Source: an uncultured Desulfuromonadales bacterium
GTDB lineage: Bacteria; Desulfobacterota; Desulfuromonadia; Desulfuromonadales; Geopsychrobacteraceae
Reading direction: 5' to 3'
Assembly (NCBI GenBank): GCA_947259685.1
Contig: CAMYNC010000046.1
Span: forward strand, 1 to 24,298
Length of the DNA: 24,298 bases
In this document: in pieces, positions 15,460-23,762 of the stretch
Layout of the letters: the number at the start of each line of letters is the position of its first letter
Numbering within the stretch: position 1 is the stretch's first letter
The notes under the pieces: model-generated
Databases searched by the model: none
What the model saw: the letters and a program-made list of their open reading frames with translations, nothing else
What the model was told of the DNA's origin: nothing
Position numbers and translations under genes: made by a program

Positions 15460-16662
15460 ATGATGTTGCCTATCAGCCTGCTGCTCATATTACTGCTGTT
15501 TCCCTTCAGCAGCCTGGCCCTGGAGTCGGAAGGCCGTCCCGGTATCCCCTACTACAACCACCCGTTGTTTCTGGATAAGAAAGTGGTCGAAAATGGCCAA
15601 ATCGAGCAGGTTCGCCTGGCCTACGGAGATACGCGTGATAAGGTTCCCGACTGCCTGAACACCATCGATGTGTTTCAAGGTTTGCAGCTATTCGCTGCAG
15701 CAGCCGAAAAAAGCTGGGTGCTGGTCGACTATGAACTGCAGAGCATCCTGATCGACAGCGGTTTTTTCGGTGATGCCGATGTGTTCAGGGTTCGCGCCTG
15801 CGGTGATATAGACAGCTGCGTGGCGCTCCGGGAAAAACTGGAAAAGGATCCTGCTGAACTGGCCAAGCGACAACAGTGGGAAAAGCCGACCAAGCTGAAA
15901 AAAGCCCGCATGGACGAGATCGAGGAGGACCTGGATATCGGCCGCAAGCTGGTCAAGGCGGCCCGCTGCCGCGGTTGCCATCAGATTGAGGGGTTTGGTT
16001 CCGGCCATGCGCCTGGATTGACCTGGAAGAGATACAAATATGTCGCCGGCTGGCTGGAGGAGTACCTACGCAACCCCTACCGGCTGCGCCCGGCGATCGA
16101 TGACCTGATGATGCTGCAGTACACCTCGCCCAATGCCCGGCCCAGTTTACAGCCGGTCGAGGTGGCAGCGGTCGCCAGCTACCTGGAGCGGGTGGCCAAA
16201 GCCAAAACCCCCGCTGCCAAATACCGCAAAGAAAGCTGGCAGGATTACGATTGCTTCGCCTGCCATACCAGTAACTATAAAAACAAGCCATTGGCCTTCA
16301 CGCCAACGGCCGTTCCGGAAGAGTTAAAGCTGCAACTGCAAAGCAGCAAGACCCTGCAGATCTGCCTCTCCTGCCATGCGTTTGGTGATTTCCGTCAGGT
16401 TGAGCCGGCGGGGCGCAGCAATAGCAACCGGTTTGCCCCCGATCTGCTGCTGGCGATGGAAAAGCTCGATCTCGATTACCTGATCAATTATGTGCAACGA
16501 CCGGACTTTCTGCAGCCAGGCTCGCAGATGCCGCGCTTTCCCCTCAATGAGAGCCAACAAGCAGAATTACGTCAGTTTGTCATTGAGCTGCGTCGGCAGA
16601 TCGAAAGCGGCAGCGTAGAGCCGATACATAACTACTATCGAATGGAGAAAATTTCCGACTAA
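15460..16662 (+). CDS. Exported c-type cytochrome with three haem-binding motifs
   Basis: The 400-residue protein has a signal peptide (about 1-20), with the start chosen at ATG 15460 (or the adjacent ATG 15463) after AAGGA. It has three CxxCH motifs: C170-x2-C173-H174, C265-x2-C268-H269 and C302-x2-C305-H306. Methionines in DDLMML and GSQMPRF may be sixth haem ligands, as in mono-haem cytochrome c domains. The N-terminal 150 residues have no haem motif and carry cysteines at 65, 114 and 120. It probably transfers electrons in the periplasm. Longer in-frame starts lack a ribosome site and would bury the signal peptide. It is followed by a strong hairpin. Confidence 0.88.
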   Translation: MMLPISLLLILLLFPFSSLALESEGRPGIPYYNHPLFLDKKVVENGQIEQVRLAYGDTRDKVPDCLNTIDVFQGLQLFAAAAEKSWVLVDYELQSILIDSGFFGDADVFRVRACGDIDSCVALREKLEKDPAELAKRQQWEKPTKLKKARMDEIEEDLDIGRKLVKAARCRGCHQIEGFGSGHAPGLTWKRYKYVAGWLEEYLRNPYRLRPAIDDLMMLQYTSPNARPSLQPVEVAAVASYLERVAKAKTPAAKYRKESWQDYDCFACHTSNYKNKPLAFTPTAVPEELKLQLQSSKTLQICLSCHAFGDFRQVEPAGRSNSNRFAPDLLLAMEKLDLDYLINYVQRPDFLQPGSQMPRFPLNESQQAELRQFVIELRRQIESGSVEPIHNYYRMEKISD

Positions 16663-16679
16663 CTCCCGACCACGGGTGA

Positions 16680-16727
16680 GAAACAGAGCGAGGCCGGCAT
16701 CCTGCGATGTCGGCCTCGCTCTGTTTC
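16680..16727. terminator. Long bidirectional terminator hairpin
   Basis: Arms of 21 bases (16680-16700 and 16707-16727) pair completely except for one G-T wobble, with a 6-base loop. The hairpin separates the convergent cytochrome and aroC genes. A/T ends GAAAC/GTTTC suit termination on both strands. Confidence 0.8.
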
Positions 16728-16746
16728 CACTCCAGCGCCGGAACAT

Positions 16747-17826
16747 TCAGCTACGCATCTTCTGCAGTAACACCAGATCCGCCAGCACCAGCGCGGCCAT
16801 GCTTTCAACGATCGGCACCGCTCGCGCCACAACACAGGGATCGTGCCGGCCTTTGGCGGCCAGAACCGTCTGTTTGCCTGCATAATCGACGGTCTGCTGC
16901 TCCTGTCCGATGGTGGCCGGCGGCTTGAAAGCGACCCGGAAATAGACCGGCTCGCCGTTGGAGATGCCACCCTGAACCCCACCGCTGCGGTTGGTCAGGG
17001 TGCCGAGCCGCTCACCTTTTTGTACAAAGGGGTCATTGTGAACCGAGCCACGCAGTTGCGCGCCGGCAAAGCCGGAGCCGATCTCAAAACCTTTTGAGGC
17101 CGGCAGCGACAACATGGCATGGGCCAACAATGCCTCCAAGCGATCGAAAGCCGGTTCGCCGAGACCGGCAGGCAGGTTGCGGCAGACACAGCTGAGGACC
17201 CCGCCGACCGAATCCTTGGCCTGGCGGGCGGCGAGAATTTCGGCGGTCATCTTTTCTGCCGCGAGCGGGTCGGGACAGCGCACATCGCTGGCATCAACCT
17301 GCTCGCGGGTTATCTTATCCATATCGATCTGCCCGGCGTGGTGCGCGCCGACCGAGCTGACCCAGGCGACGACCTCAATCCCATATTGCTCGAACAAGAA
17401 TTTTTCCGCGATCGCCCCGGCCGCTACCCGGCCGATGGTCTCCCGGGCGCTGGAACGCCCGCCACCGCTTGAAGCGTGAATTCCGTACTTGGCACGGTAA
17501 GTATAATCGGCATGCGAGGGGCGGGGAACCTGGCTCATCGAACCGTAGTCTCCGGGGCGCTGGTCCTTGTTCTTGACCAACAGACCGATCGGCGTCCCCA
17601 GGGTCAGGCCATTTTCCACCCCGGAGAGAATCTGCACCTGATCGGCTTCATTACGATCGGTGCCAAGCTTATTCTGGCCCGGGCGGCGGCGGTCGAGCTG
17701 CCGCTGAATATCAGCCTCGCACAACGACATGCGCGCTGGAACGCCGTCAACCGATACGCCTACGCCGGGGCAGTGAGATTCACCAAAGCTGGAAATTTTA
17801 AACAGAGTACCGAAGGTGCTGGACAT
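16747..17826 (-). CDS. aroC: Chorismate synthase
   Basis: Chorismate synthase (EC 4.2.3.5) converts 5-enolpyruvylshikimate 3-phosphate to chorismate with reduced FMN, the last step of the shikimate pathway in the cytoplasm. The 359-residue length is standard. Motifs seen are the N-terminal [29 protein letters not shown], the arginine-rich [18 protein letters not shown], and [10 protein letters not shown] plus [14 protein letters not shown] near the end. The start at 17826 has AGGA four bases upstream. An extended -10 box lies at 17890-17898. The gene stands alone, without other aro genes nearby. Confidence 0.97.
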   Translation of the reverse strand: MSSTFGTLFKISSFGESHCPGVGVSVDGVPARMSLCEADIQRQLDRRRPGQNKLGTDRNEADQVQILSGVENGLTLGTPIGLLVKNKDQRPGDYGSMSQVPRPSHADYTYRAKYGIHASSGGGRSSARETIGRVAAGAIAEKFLFEQYGIEVVAWVSSVGAHHAGQIDMDKITREQVDASDVRCPDPLAAEKMTAEILAARQAKDSVGGVLSCVCRNLPAGLGEPAFDRLEALLAHAMLSLPASKGFEIGSGFAGAQLRGSVHNDPFVQKGERLGTLTNRSGGVQGGISNGEPVYFRVAFKPPATIGQEQQTVDYAGKQTVLAAKGRHDPCVVARAVPIVESMAALVLADLVLLQKMRS

Positions 17827-17889
17827 TTTATCCTCACAAAAAGAACTTCAGTTGGATCGATGAGACATCAGTGGGTCAACAAAGCGGAC

Positions 17890-17898
17890 ATCATAACA
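17890..17898 (-). promoter_or_regulatory. Possible extended -10 promoter of aroC
   Basis: On the minus strand TGTTATGAT matches an extended -10 element about 65 bases before the aroC start. No clear -35 box is present. Confidence 0.3.
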
Positions 17899-17954
17899 GA
17901 AAGCCTCCCCGGGTGCCATTTGCATTGAGCCTGCAGACTGAAAACAGGGTTTGC

Positions 17955-17963
17955 TTATCCACA
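17955..17963 (+). promoter_or_regulatory. Consensus DnaA box
   Basis: TTATCCACA matches the strong DnaA box exactly. It is single, so it is not evidence of an origin. It could mark DnaA-linked control of aroC or of the transcript that starts near 18052, or be chance. Confidence 0.3.
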
Positions 17964-17974
17964 GAACACAGATT

Positions 17975-18014
17975 TTTACCAGAAGTAAAAAACTTTACTT
18001 CTGGTAAATTTTTT
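17975..18014 (+). terminator. Perfect 15-bp inverted repeat with T tract, terminator or operator
   Basis: TTTACCAGAAGTAAA (17975-17989) and its exact complement (17994-18008) enclose a 4-base loop and are followed by six more T. The form is that of a plus-strand terminator, yet no plus-strand gene lies upstream. The repeat abuts the -35 box at 18016, so it may instead be a regulator binding site. Confidence 0.55.
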
Positions 18015-18015
18015 C

Positions 18016-18045
18016 TTGACCTGATGGCTCGGCTGAGGGTATACA
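18016..18045 (+). promoter_or_regulatory. Near-consensus promoter in the aroC / carbonic anhydrase gap
   Basis: TTGACC (18016-18021) and TATACA (18040-18045) are 18 bases apart. The predicted transcript starts near 18052. It would run into the terminator at 18120 before reaching the carbonic anhydrase. Confidence 0.65.
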
Positions 18046-18051
18046 AGTTCT

Positions 18052-18151
18052 CGGAGTTGCGAACAATTGAACTGTTTTCCGGCCTTCTGTAGCATCTCCA
18101 CTTTATGTCTCTCCGATTTGCGCCCTGTTGTCCGACGGGGCGCGTTTTTTT
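18052..18151 (+). ncRNA. Candidate small RNA or attenuated leader (about 100 nt)
   Basis: A promoter (18016-18045) and a strong terminator (18120-18151) bound a segment of about 100 bases with no convincing ORF. TCGGAG at 18051-18056, at the predicted 5' end, is exactly complementary to CTCCGA at 18111-18116, just before the terminator hairpin, so the RNA can close into one domain. It does not resemble 6S, SRP or tmRNA. It may act alone or be a leader that controls the carbonic anhydrase by termination. Confidence 0.4.
18120..18151 (+). terminator. Strong rho-independent terminator upstream of carbonic anhydrase
   Basis: GCGCCCTGTT (18120-18129) pairs with the segment 18134-18143 over 10 pairs, two of them G-T, across a 4-base loop. 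A run of seven T follows (18145-18151). It ends 59 bases before the carbonic anhydrase start. Confidence 0.85.
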
Positions 18152-18179
18152 ATCCATTGTTACGAATCTGTGCTAAAAT
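18150..18179 (+). promoter_or_regulatory. Possible promoter of the carbonic anhydrase gene
   Basis: TAAAAT (18174-18179) is a good -10 box. The -35 candidate TTATCC at 18150-18155 (18-base spacing) is weak and overlaps the T run of the terminator. Confidence 0.35.
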
Positions 18180-18210
18180 TCCGTTTTAATTTTACTGTAG
18201 GAGCCTGAAA

Positions 18211-18888
18211 ATGGGTGACATCACCAAGATTATTCAGGGGATTAATCGTTTCCAGGAACATCACTATGGAAATAATCCCGAGCTGGCCAAACAGCTCAGA
18301 ACCGGCCAGAACCCCAAAGCTCTGCTGATCGGCTGCAGCGATTCGCGGGTTGATCCGGCCCTGCTGACCGACTGTGCCCCCGGCGACCTGTTCATGATCC
18401 GCAATGTGGCCAACCTGGTGCCTCCCTACGAAAAAAGCGCGGGTTATCATGGAGTCAGCTCGGCGCTGGAATATGCCGTCTGTTTTCTCGAAGTCTCCAA
18501 TATTATTGTCATGGGTCATTCCGGTTGCGGCGGTATCAATGGCCTGATGGAGGCAGCTAAGGGCAAGCAGGTGGGTGAATTTATCGACAAATGGGTAAAT
18601 ATTGCCGCACCGGCGCGCGACAAGGTCCTGCGTGAAATGCCGAAGGCCTCTGCGGAAGAGCAGGCACACGCTTGCGAAAAAGAAGCGATCCTGGTTTCCC
18701 TGGCCAACCTGCAGACCTTTGACTGGATTAAACAGCGGGTTGCTGATCAGCGCTTAACCCTGCACGGCTGGTATTTCAACATCGTCACCGGTCAACTGAA
18801 GCACTACAATCAAGAAACCGGAAAATTCGAAATATTGGTTGACCGCTACTCACCCAACTCAAAGGTCGCCCGCTCAGCAACCACATGA
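18211..18888 (+). CDS. Beta-class carbonic anhydrase
   Basis: The 225-residue protein interconverts carbon dioxide and bicarbonate (EC 4.2.1.1) in the cytoplasm. The zinc ligands are C42, H103 and C106, and the catalytic dyad is D44-R46. These lie in GCSDSRVDP and MGHSGCGG, the two beta-class signatures; IRNVAN and LEYAV also fit. The start has GGAG eight bases upstream. The hybrid kinase begins 76 bases after its stop on the same strand with no clear promoter or terminator between them, so the two may share a transcript. A promoter/terminator unit lies directly upstream. Confidence 0.95.
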   Translation: MGDITKIIQGINRFQEHHYGNNPELAKQLRTGQNPKALLIGCSDSRVDPALLTDCAPGDLFMIRNVANLVPPYEKSAGYHGVSSALEYAVCFLEVSNIIVMGHSGCGGINGLMEAAKGKQVGEFIDKWVNIAAPARDKVLREMPKASAEEQAHACEKEAILVSLANLQTFDWIKQRVADQRLTLHGWYFNIVTGQLKHYNQETGKFEILVDRYSPNSKVARSATT

Positions 18889-18964
18889 CCTAGAGCCTTC
18901 CGCTCAGAGATGAAGAACCGCTGGAGTATCTGGAGTATACATTTGCAGCCGGACGGGGGACCAC

Positions 18965-21900
18965 ATGCCGCTGAAAAGCCTGACTTCTCGGATCTCCTGG
19001 GGAATCTCTCTGCTGATTCTGCTGCTGATCGGCATCCTCTCAACCCTTTCGCTGCATTATTTTGAAGACCAGCTGCAAGCGAATATTTCCCGCCAACAAT
19101 TCAACATGTTGGCCAACCTGGCCAAAGATATCGACCAGCAGCTGGATACCGGTCGCCAGCTGGTCCATGGTTTGGCCTTAACCGCTAGCGCGGCAGATTT
19201 TACCTCCGTCACCAGCGCGGAAAGGTTTATCGAACAGAACCCCGGGCTGCAAGAGGTTTTTCGTCACGGCATCCATCTTTATAGGCCCGACGGCTCACCG
19301 CTGGCCAGCCACAGCCGGCCACCGCAACTGCCTTTTGACTCCCTGCCGGAGGCCTACCTGGCACCACCGCTGCAGCACCGACAACCCCACATCGCGCCGC
19401 CTTTCGCGGTTCGGCACCTGCCACTGCTGATGATCACCGCGCCAGTCTTCGATTCCCAGGGTCAGCCCCTCGGCCTGGTCGCCGGCACCCAGTATCTGCT
19501 CGGCGAGCGGCTACTCGGCAGACTGAGCAATATCAGCCTGGGAGAAACCGGTTTCCTCTATCTGTTCGACCGGCAAGGCCTTTTGTTAGCCCATCCGGAG
19601 TTGGAAAAGATCAATCAACCGGTGGCTCTTGACGGCCATAAAGCGGCCATCGATAAGGCCCTGCACGGTTTTGAAGGCACCTTGCACAGCGGCCCAGCCG
19701 AACAGCAGTCGCTGGCCACCTTTAAACAGCTCGATCATACCAACTGGGTGCTGGCCGCACACTACCCGGTCAGTGAGGCCTATGCCGCGATGACCCAGGC
19801 CCGCCAACTGACGATCGTCGGGGTGGTTTTCATCGGCATTCTTACCCTGCTGGCCGCCTGGCAATTGATGCGGCAATTATCGGCGCCCTTGAAAAACTTC
19901 ACCGCCCAGGTCGGTGCCCTCAGCCGCGGCGAAAAACAGTTGCTGAGTTTGCCAAAGCGTTCACCCAGCGAACTGGCCACCCTCGGCAAGGCCTTTAACG
20001 GTCTGCTCAGTGATCTGCAGACGCGCAGCCAAAAAATCCATGAACAACAGAGTTTCATGGAAAGTTTGCTGGAAAATACCGCCATCGCCTGCTATGCCCT
20101 GGATCCGGAACATCGGGTGCTGCTCTGGAACCGGGCCGCAGAACAACTGACCGGGATCGCCGCCAACCGTCTGATCGGCAGCCGGGATCACTGGCAGGCC
20201 TTCTACGCCGAGCAGCGTCCCTGCTTAGCAGACCTGGTACTCTCTGAGGATGAGGTCGACCTTGATCTGTATTACGAAACTGCCGGCATCTCCCCCTTGA
20301 ACCAGGGTGGCTTTCAGGCCGAGGGCTGGTTCAGCAACCTGAACGGCAAGGACCGCTACCTGCTGTCCAATGCGACACCGGTTTATACCCAAAATGGGGT
20401 GCTGCTGGCTGTCATTCAGACCCTGGAGGATATCACCGAGCTGCGGCGCACCCATGAAGACATGGACCAGGCCCTGTCGCTGCTCAATGCCACCCTCGAA
20501 GCGACGGCCGACGGCATCGTGGTGCAAAATCTTCAGGGCCAGATCCTCCGCTACAATCAGCGAGCGGCACACATGTGGAAGCTGACCGACGCCCTGCAGC
20601 AGAGCAATGATCTGCAATACCTAAACGAGCGGATCCTTGAGCAGATTAAGGATCCGGACGAATACCGGCGGCGGACCAAAGCGATTTATCAGCAACCGGA
20701 CCAGGACTCCTTTGACACCATCGAATTTAAGGACGGCCGCTGCTTTGAACGGACCTCGAAACCGCAGCTGCTCGACCAAAAGATTATCGGCCGGGTCTGG
20801 AGTTATCACGATATTACCGAGCAGAGTCAGTTGGAGCAGAGCCTGCATCAGGCTCAGAAGATGGAAGCGGTCGGCCAACTGGCCGGCGGGATCGCCCACG
20901 ATTTCAACAACCTGCTGACCGTCATCAACGGTTACAGTGATCTGCTGGTCAGCGAACTGGCGGAGGATTCGGAACACTACCAATACGCCGATCTGGTCCT
21001 GCAGGCGGGGCTGCAAGCAGCCGATCTGACCGGGCAGCTGCTGGCTTTCGGTCGCCGCCAACTGTTAAATCCGCAGATCCTCGAGCTCAATGATCTGATC
21101 CGCAAGAATCAGAAGCTACTCAGTCACCTGTTGCGCGAAGACATGCTACTCGACCTGAAGCTGGCTGCATGCCTGCCAGCAATCAAGGCCGATCCCAACC
21201 AGATGGAACAGATTCTGATTAACCTGGCGGTCAACGCCCGGGACGCCATGCCATCGGGAGGCCGCTTGGTGATTATGACCTGTACGGCAACCCTCGATGC
21301 CGCCTTCAGCGAGCGGCATCCCGGGGCAGAACCGGGAGAATATCTGCGGCTGACGGTTTCCGATAACGGCTGCGGAATGGACGAGGAGGTTCGCGCGCGG
21401 ATCTTTGAACCCTTTTACACTACCAAAGGGCGCGGCAAAGGAACCGGCCTGGGACTCGCCACCGTCTACGGGATCGTCAAGCAGAGCGACGGCTATATCA
21501 GCGTTGATAGCGCCCCGGGGGCCGGAACCAGCTTTGATATCTACCTGCCGGTCAGCAGCGAAACCACGACGCCGGCCAGAGCGCCAGCCAAGTCGCTGCA
21601 GCCGGGAGACGGCCGGGTGCTGGTGGTGGAAAATGAAACCAGCCTGCGCGATCTGGCGCTATCAACCTTGGAGAACAATGGCTACACCGTCCTTGGAGCG
21701 AGCAGTGCCGAACAAGCTCAGGAGCTGGTCAGCAACCACGCGGCTTTTGATCTGCTGGTGAGCGATATCGTTATGACTGGGATGAATGGCCTCGACCTGG
21801 CCCGGCAACTCGGGCAGAGCTTTCCACAGCTGAAAGTCCTGCTGATGACCGGTTATACCGAGCACCAGGTGCTCGGTTTCGAAAGCGAGCCACCCTTTCC

Positions 21901-21967
21901 GTTGCTGCAAAAGCCCTTTTTGCCGGAAGATCTGCTCCGCCAGGTACAGGCGGTTTTGCAGGAATAG
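18965..21967 (+). CDS. Membrane hybrid sensor histidine kinase with Cache, HAMP, two PAS and receiver domains
   Basis: The 1000-residue protein has a membrane segment (11-31), a large periplasmic Cache-type sensor (about 35-278), a second membrane segment (about 281-301) and a HAMP linker. Two PAS domains follow (about 365-495 and 505-620), the second with DGIVVQNLQGQILRYN. HisKA has phosphoacceptor H645 (GGIAHDFNNLLT). The HATPase domain shows NLAVNARDAM, DNGCGM and GTGLGLATVYG. The C-terminal receiver has D934 and K983, but its acidic pair reads E889-N890 where E-D is usual. There is no HPt or output domain, so its partner must be encoded elsewhere. Confidence 0.92.
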   Translation: MPLKSLTSRISWGISLLILLLIGILSTLSLHYFEDQLQANISRQQFNMLANLAKDIDQQLDTGRQLVHGLALTASAADFTSVTSAERFIEQNPGLQEVFRHGIHLYRPDGSPLASHSRPPQLPFDSLPEAYLAPPLQHRQPHIAPPFAVRHLPLLMITAPVFDSQGQPLGLVAGTQYLLGERLLGRLSNISLGETGFLYLFDRQGLLLAHPELEKINQPVALDGHKAAIDKALHGFEGTLHSGPAEQQSLATFKQLDHTNWVLAAHYPVSEAYAAMTQARQLTIVGVVFIGILTLLAAWQLMRQLSAPLKNFTAQVGALSRGEKQLLSLPKRSPSELATLGKAFNGLLSDLQTRSQKIHEQQSFMESLLENTAIACYALDPEHRVLLWNRAAEQLTGIAANRLIGSRDHWQAFYAEQRPCLADLVLSEDEVDLDLYYETAGISPLNQGGFQAEGWFSNLNGKDRYLLSNATPVYTQNGVLLAVIQTLEDITELRRTHEDMDQALSLLNATLEATADGIVVQNLQGQILRYNQRAAHMWKLTDALQQSNDLQYLNERILEQIKDPDEYRRRTKAIYQQPDQDSFDTIEFKDGRCFERTSKPQLLDQKIIGRVWSYHDITEQSQLEQSLHQAQKMEAVGQLAGGIAHDFNNLLTVINGYSDLLVSELAEDSEHYQYADLVLQAGLQAADLTGQLLAFGRRQLLNPQILELNDLIRKNQKLLSHLLREDMLLDLKLAACLPAIKADPNQMEQILINLAVNARDAMPSGGRLVIMTCTATLDAAFSERHPGAEPGEYLRLTVSDNGCGMDEEVRARIFEPFYTTKGRGKGTGLGLATVYGIVKQSDGYISVDSAPGAGTSFDIYLPVSSETTTPARAPAKSLQPGDGRVLVVENETSLRDLALSTLENNGYTVLGASSAEQAQELVSNHAAFDLLVSDIVMTGMNGLDLARQLGQSFPQLKVLLMTGYTEHQVLGFESEPPFPLLQKPFLPEDLLRQVQAVLQE

Positions 21968-22018
21968 GTCGCGCTCTGTAGGTTTTTTTATTAGTCCGAA
22001 AACAGCAGGAGAGAGAGA

Positions 22019-23716
22019 TCAGTCGATTTCGACCGCCCGCCCCCGCTTGACCTTAAGCAGCGATAGCTGCTTGATGACTTCGCCCTCGGCATCAAAGCCG
22101 CTGGTGCCAGTGACACCACGGAAATCATGGAAGGTCGCCAGGGCCTGGCGTAAATCGTCGCGGTTGCGAATCCCCGGATCAGCCAGCAAACCGAGCAGCA
22201 GGTTGGCCACATCAAAGGCCTGCGCCTGGAGAATCGTCGGTTCTTCCTGATAGGTCTGCCGGTAACTTTCGACAAAACGCTGGACTACAGGATTTCGGCT
22301 GTCAGGGAAAAAGCCATCGACAAACACAGCCTGCTGTAGGAAACGGCCTGCTCGACGGGTCAGTTCAGGAGAATTCCAACCGTTAATTCCGAGCAGGGTT
22401 ACTTCTTTCAAGCCATAAAACACCAGCTGCGGCGCCAGCAAGCCAACCCGCTCAGCATAATCGGGAATGAACAGGGCATGGAAGGGGGGCAGGGGGTATT
22501 CCAGCTCGGGTTGCTCCCCATCACTGCCTGCAGAGCTGGACTGATCAGGATTTTCCCAAAGCAGCTTTTTGATCTGCCGACGAAAATCGGTAGCATCTTC
22601 CGGATAGCTGACGATATCGACCATCTCACCGCCGAGACTTTCCACCTCACTGACAAACAACCGGGTCATTTCGTTGCCAAGTCGGTTTTCCGGATGCAGC
22701 ACGGAAAAAGAGATATTTCCAGCCGCCATGGCATACTGAACCAGGGTCTGTACCTGAGCCCGGGGGGTCAGCGAGTCGCGAAACACGAAATTGCCGGTCT
22801 GGGGTAGACCCTCCCGTTGCGACAGAGTCAACAGTGGCACCATGTCCCGTTGCGCCCGGTAGGCGGCATCCTCAGCCACGGCCCCGGTTAAGGGACCGAT
22901 AATCGCCATCACCTTTTCATCATCGCTCAAGCGGCTAACCAGCTGACTGGCAGTCACTCCCTCAATACCGGTATCCAGATAGGTGAAACGGATCGGCTGA
23001 TGACTCTGATTGTACTGCTGCAGAGCCAATTCAAGCCCTTTCTTGACCAACTCACCGTAGGACGCATAGCGCCCACTGAGCGGCAACAGGACACCGATCC
23101 GATCACGGTTAACCGGCGCATGACTCTCGGTGCGGCGGTACAATTGCTCGGCTTCCTGCCAGTAGGGAAAAGTCACCGGGGAGGCCAGCACCAGCTGCAG
23201 CAGCTCGCGTGCCTGCGAGCGATCCTGACGGCCAAGTGCCCGGCGTGCCAGTTGCAGCCTGGCGTCCTGGCCAATAACCGTGCCGGCCCACATAAATGCC
23301 GCTTCTGCCAGCTGCGCTTCACTTAAGCGACTTTGCAACAGGTGATGCACCCGAGCCAGTTCACGGGCCGGCTGCTCACTGAACGGCAGCAGCCGCTGGA
23401 AAAACACCAGGGCATCCAACGGGCGCTGCAGTTGCAGGTTCGCCTCGATCAGAGCGTTGAATAAACGCTGACTGTCAACTCGGCTAAAGGGCTGGTTGAT
23501 AAGGGGTAACAGCTGTTCACGGCCAGCGGCATAATCGCCGTTCTGCAGCAGATCCAGAGCTGGTTTCAGGTCAGTGTTCCGGGACAGGATACTGCTGCGC
23601 GCAGTTTTCGCAACCGACCCGGCAGAGGGCTCGGCGGCAACAGCGAATGAGGACAGAGCAACCGGCAAGACCGGCGCTAGGAGACAAACCAGCAACAGGC
23701 AGATTATCCGCAGCAT
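22019..23716 (-). CDS. Exported periplasmic-binding-fold protein, LpoA / branched-chain-amino-acid-receptor-like
   Basis: The 565-residue protein has a signal peptide with a likely cleavage after VAA (28). A helical repeat region (about 45-195) precedes a type I periplasmic-binding domain (about 205-550) that starts with RIGVLLPLSGRYASYG and includes AIIGPLTGAVAEDAAY. This helical-plus-binding-fold layout resembles LpoA, the outer-membrane activator of penicillin-binding protein PBP1A. No lipobox is seen: the only early cysteine, C11, lacks the small residue before it. It could equally be a ligand receptor. It begins 46 bases after dnaJ on the same strand and may be co-transcribed. Confidence 0.82.
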   Translation of the reverse strand: MLRIICLLLVCLLAPVLPVALSSFAVAAEPSAGSVAKTARSSILSRNTDLKPALDLLQNGDYAAGREQLLPLINQPFSRVDSQRLFNALIEANLQLQRPLDALVFFQRLLPFSEQPARELARVHHLLQSRLSEAQLAEAAFMWAGTVIGQDARLQLARRALGRQDRSQARELLQLVLASPVTFPYWQEAEQLYRRTESHAPVNRDRIGVLLPLSGRYASYGELVKKGLELALQQYNQSHQPIRFTYLDTGIEGVTASQLVSRLSDDEKVMAIIGPLTGAVAEDAAYRAQRDMVPLLTLSQREGLPQTGNFVFRDSLTPRAQVQTLVQYAMAAGNISFSVLHPENRLGNEMTRLFVSEVESLGGEMVDIVSYPEDATDFRRQIKKLLWENPDQSSSAGSDGEQPELEYPLPPFHALFIPDYAERVGLLAPQLVFYGLKEVTLLGINGWNSPELTRRAGRFLQQAVFVDGFFPDSRNPVVQRFVESYRQTYQEEPTILQAQAFDVANLLLGLLADPGIRNRDDLRQALATFHDFRGVTGTSGFDAEGEVIKQLSLLKVKRGRAVEID

Positions 23717-23762
23717 TCGCTATCCGTTTCAAAAGGGGGGCAAGGGTCAAACAGGACGGGTT

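Noticed and set aside
17114..17928. Plus-strand frames across aroC
   Set aside because: Antisense to an unambiguous chorismate synthase gene.
17955..17963. Replication origin around the DnaA box
   Set aside because: Only one box, no AT-rich unwinding region with repeats, and no dnaA or dnaN nearby.
18921..18938. CTGGAGTAT tandem pair upstream of the second kinase
   Set aside because: Only two 9-base units and no promoter spacing fits; probably chance.
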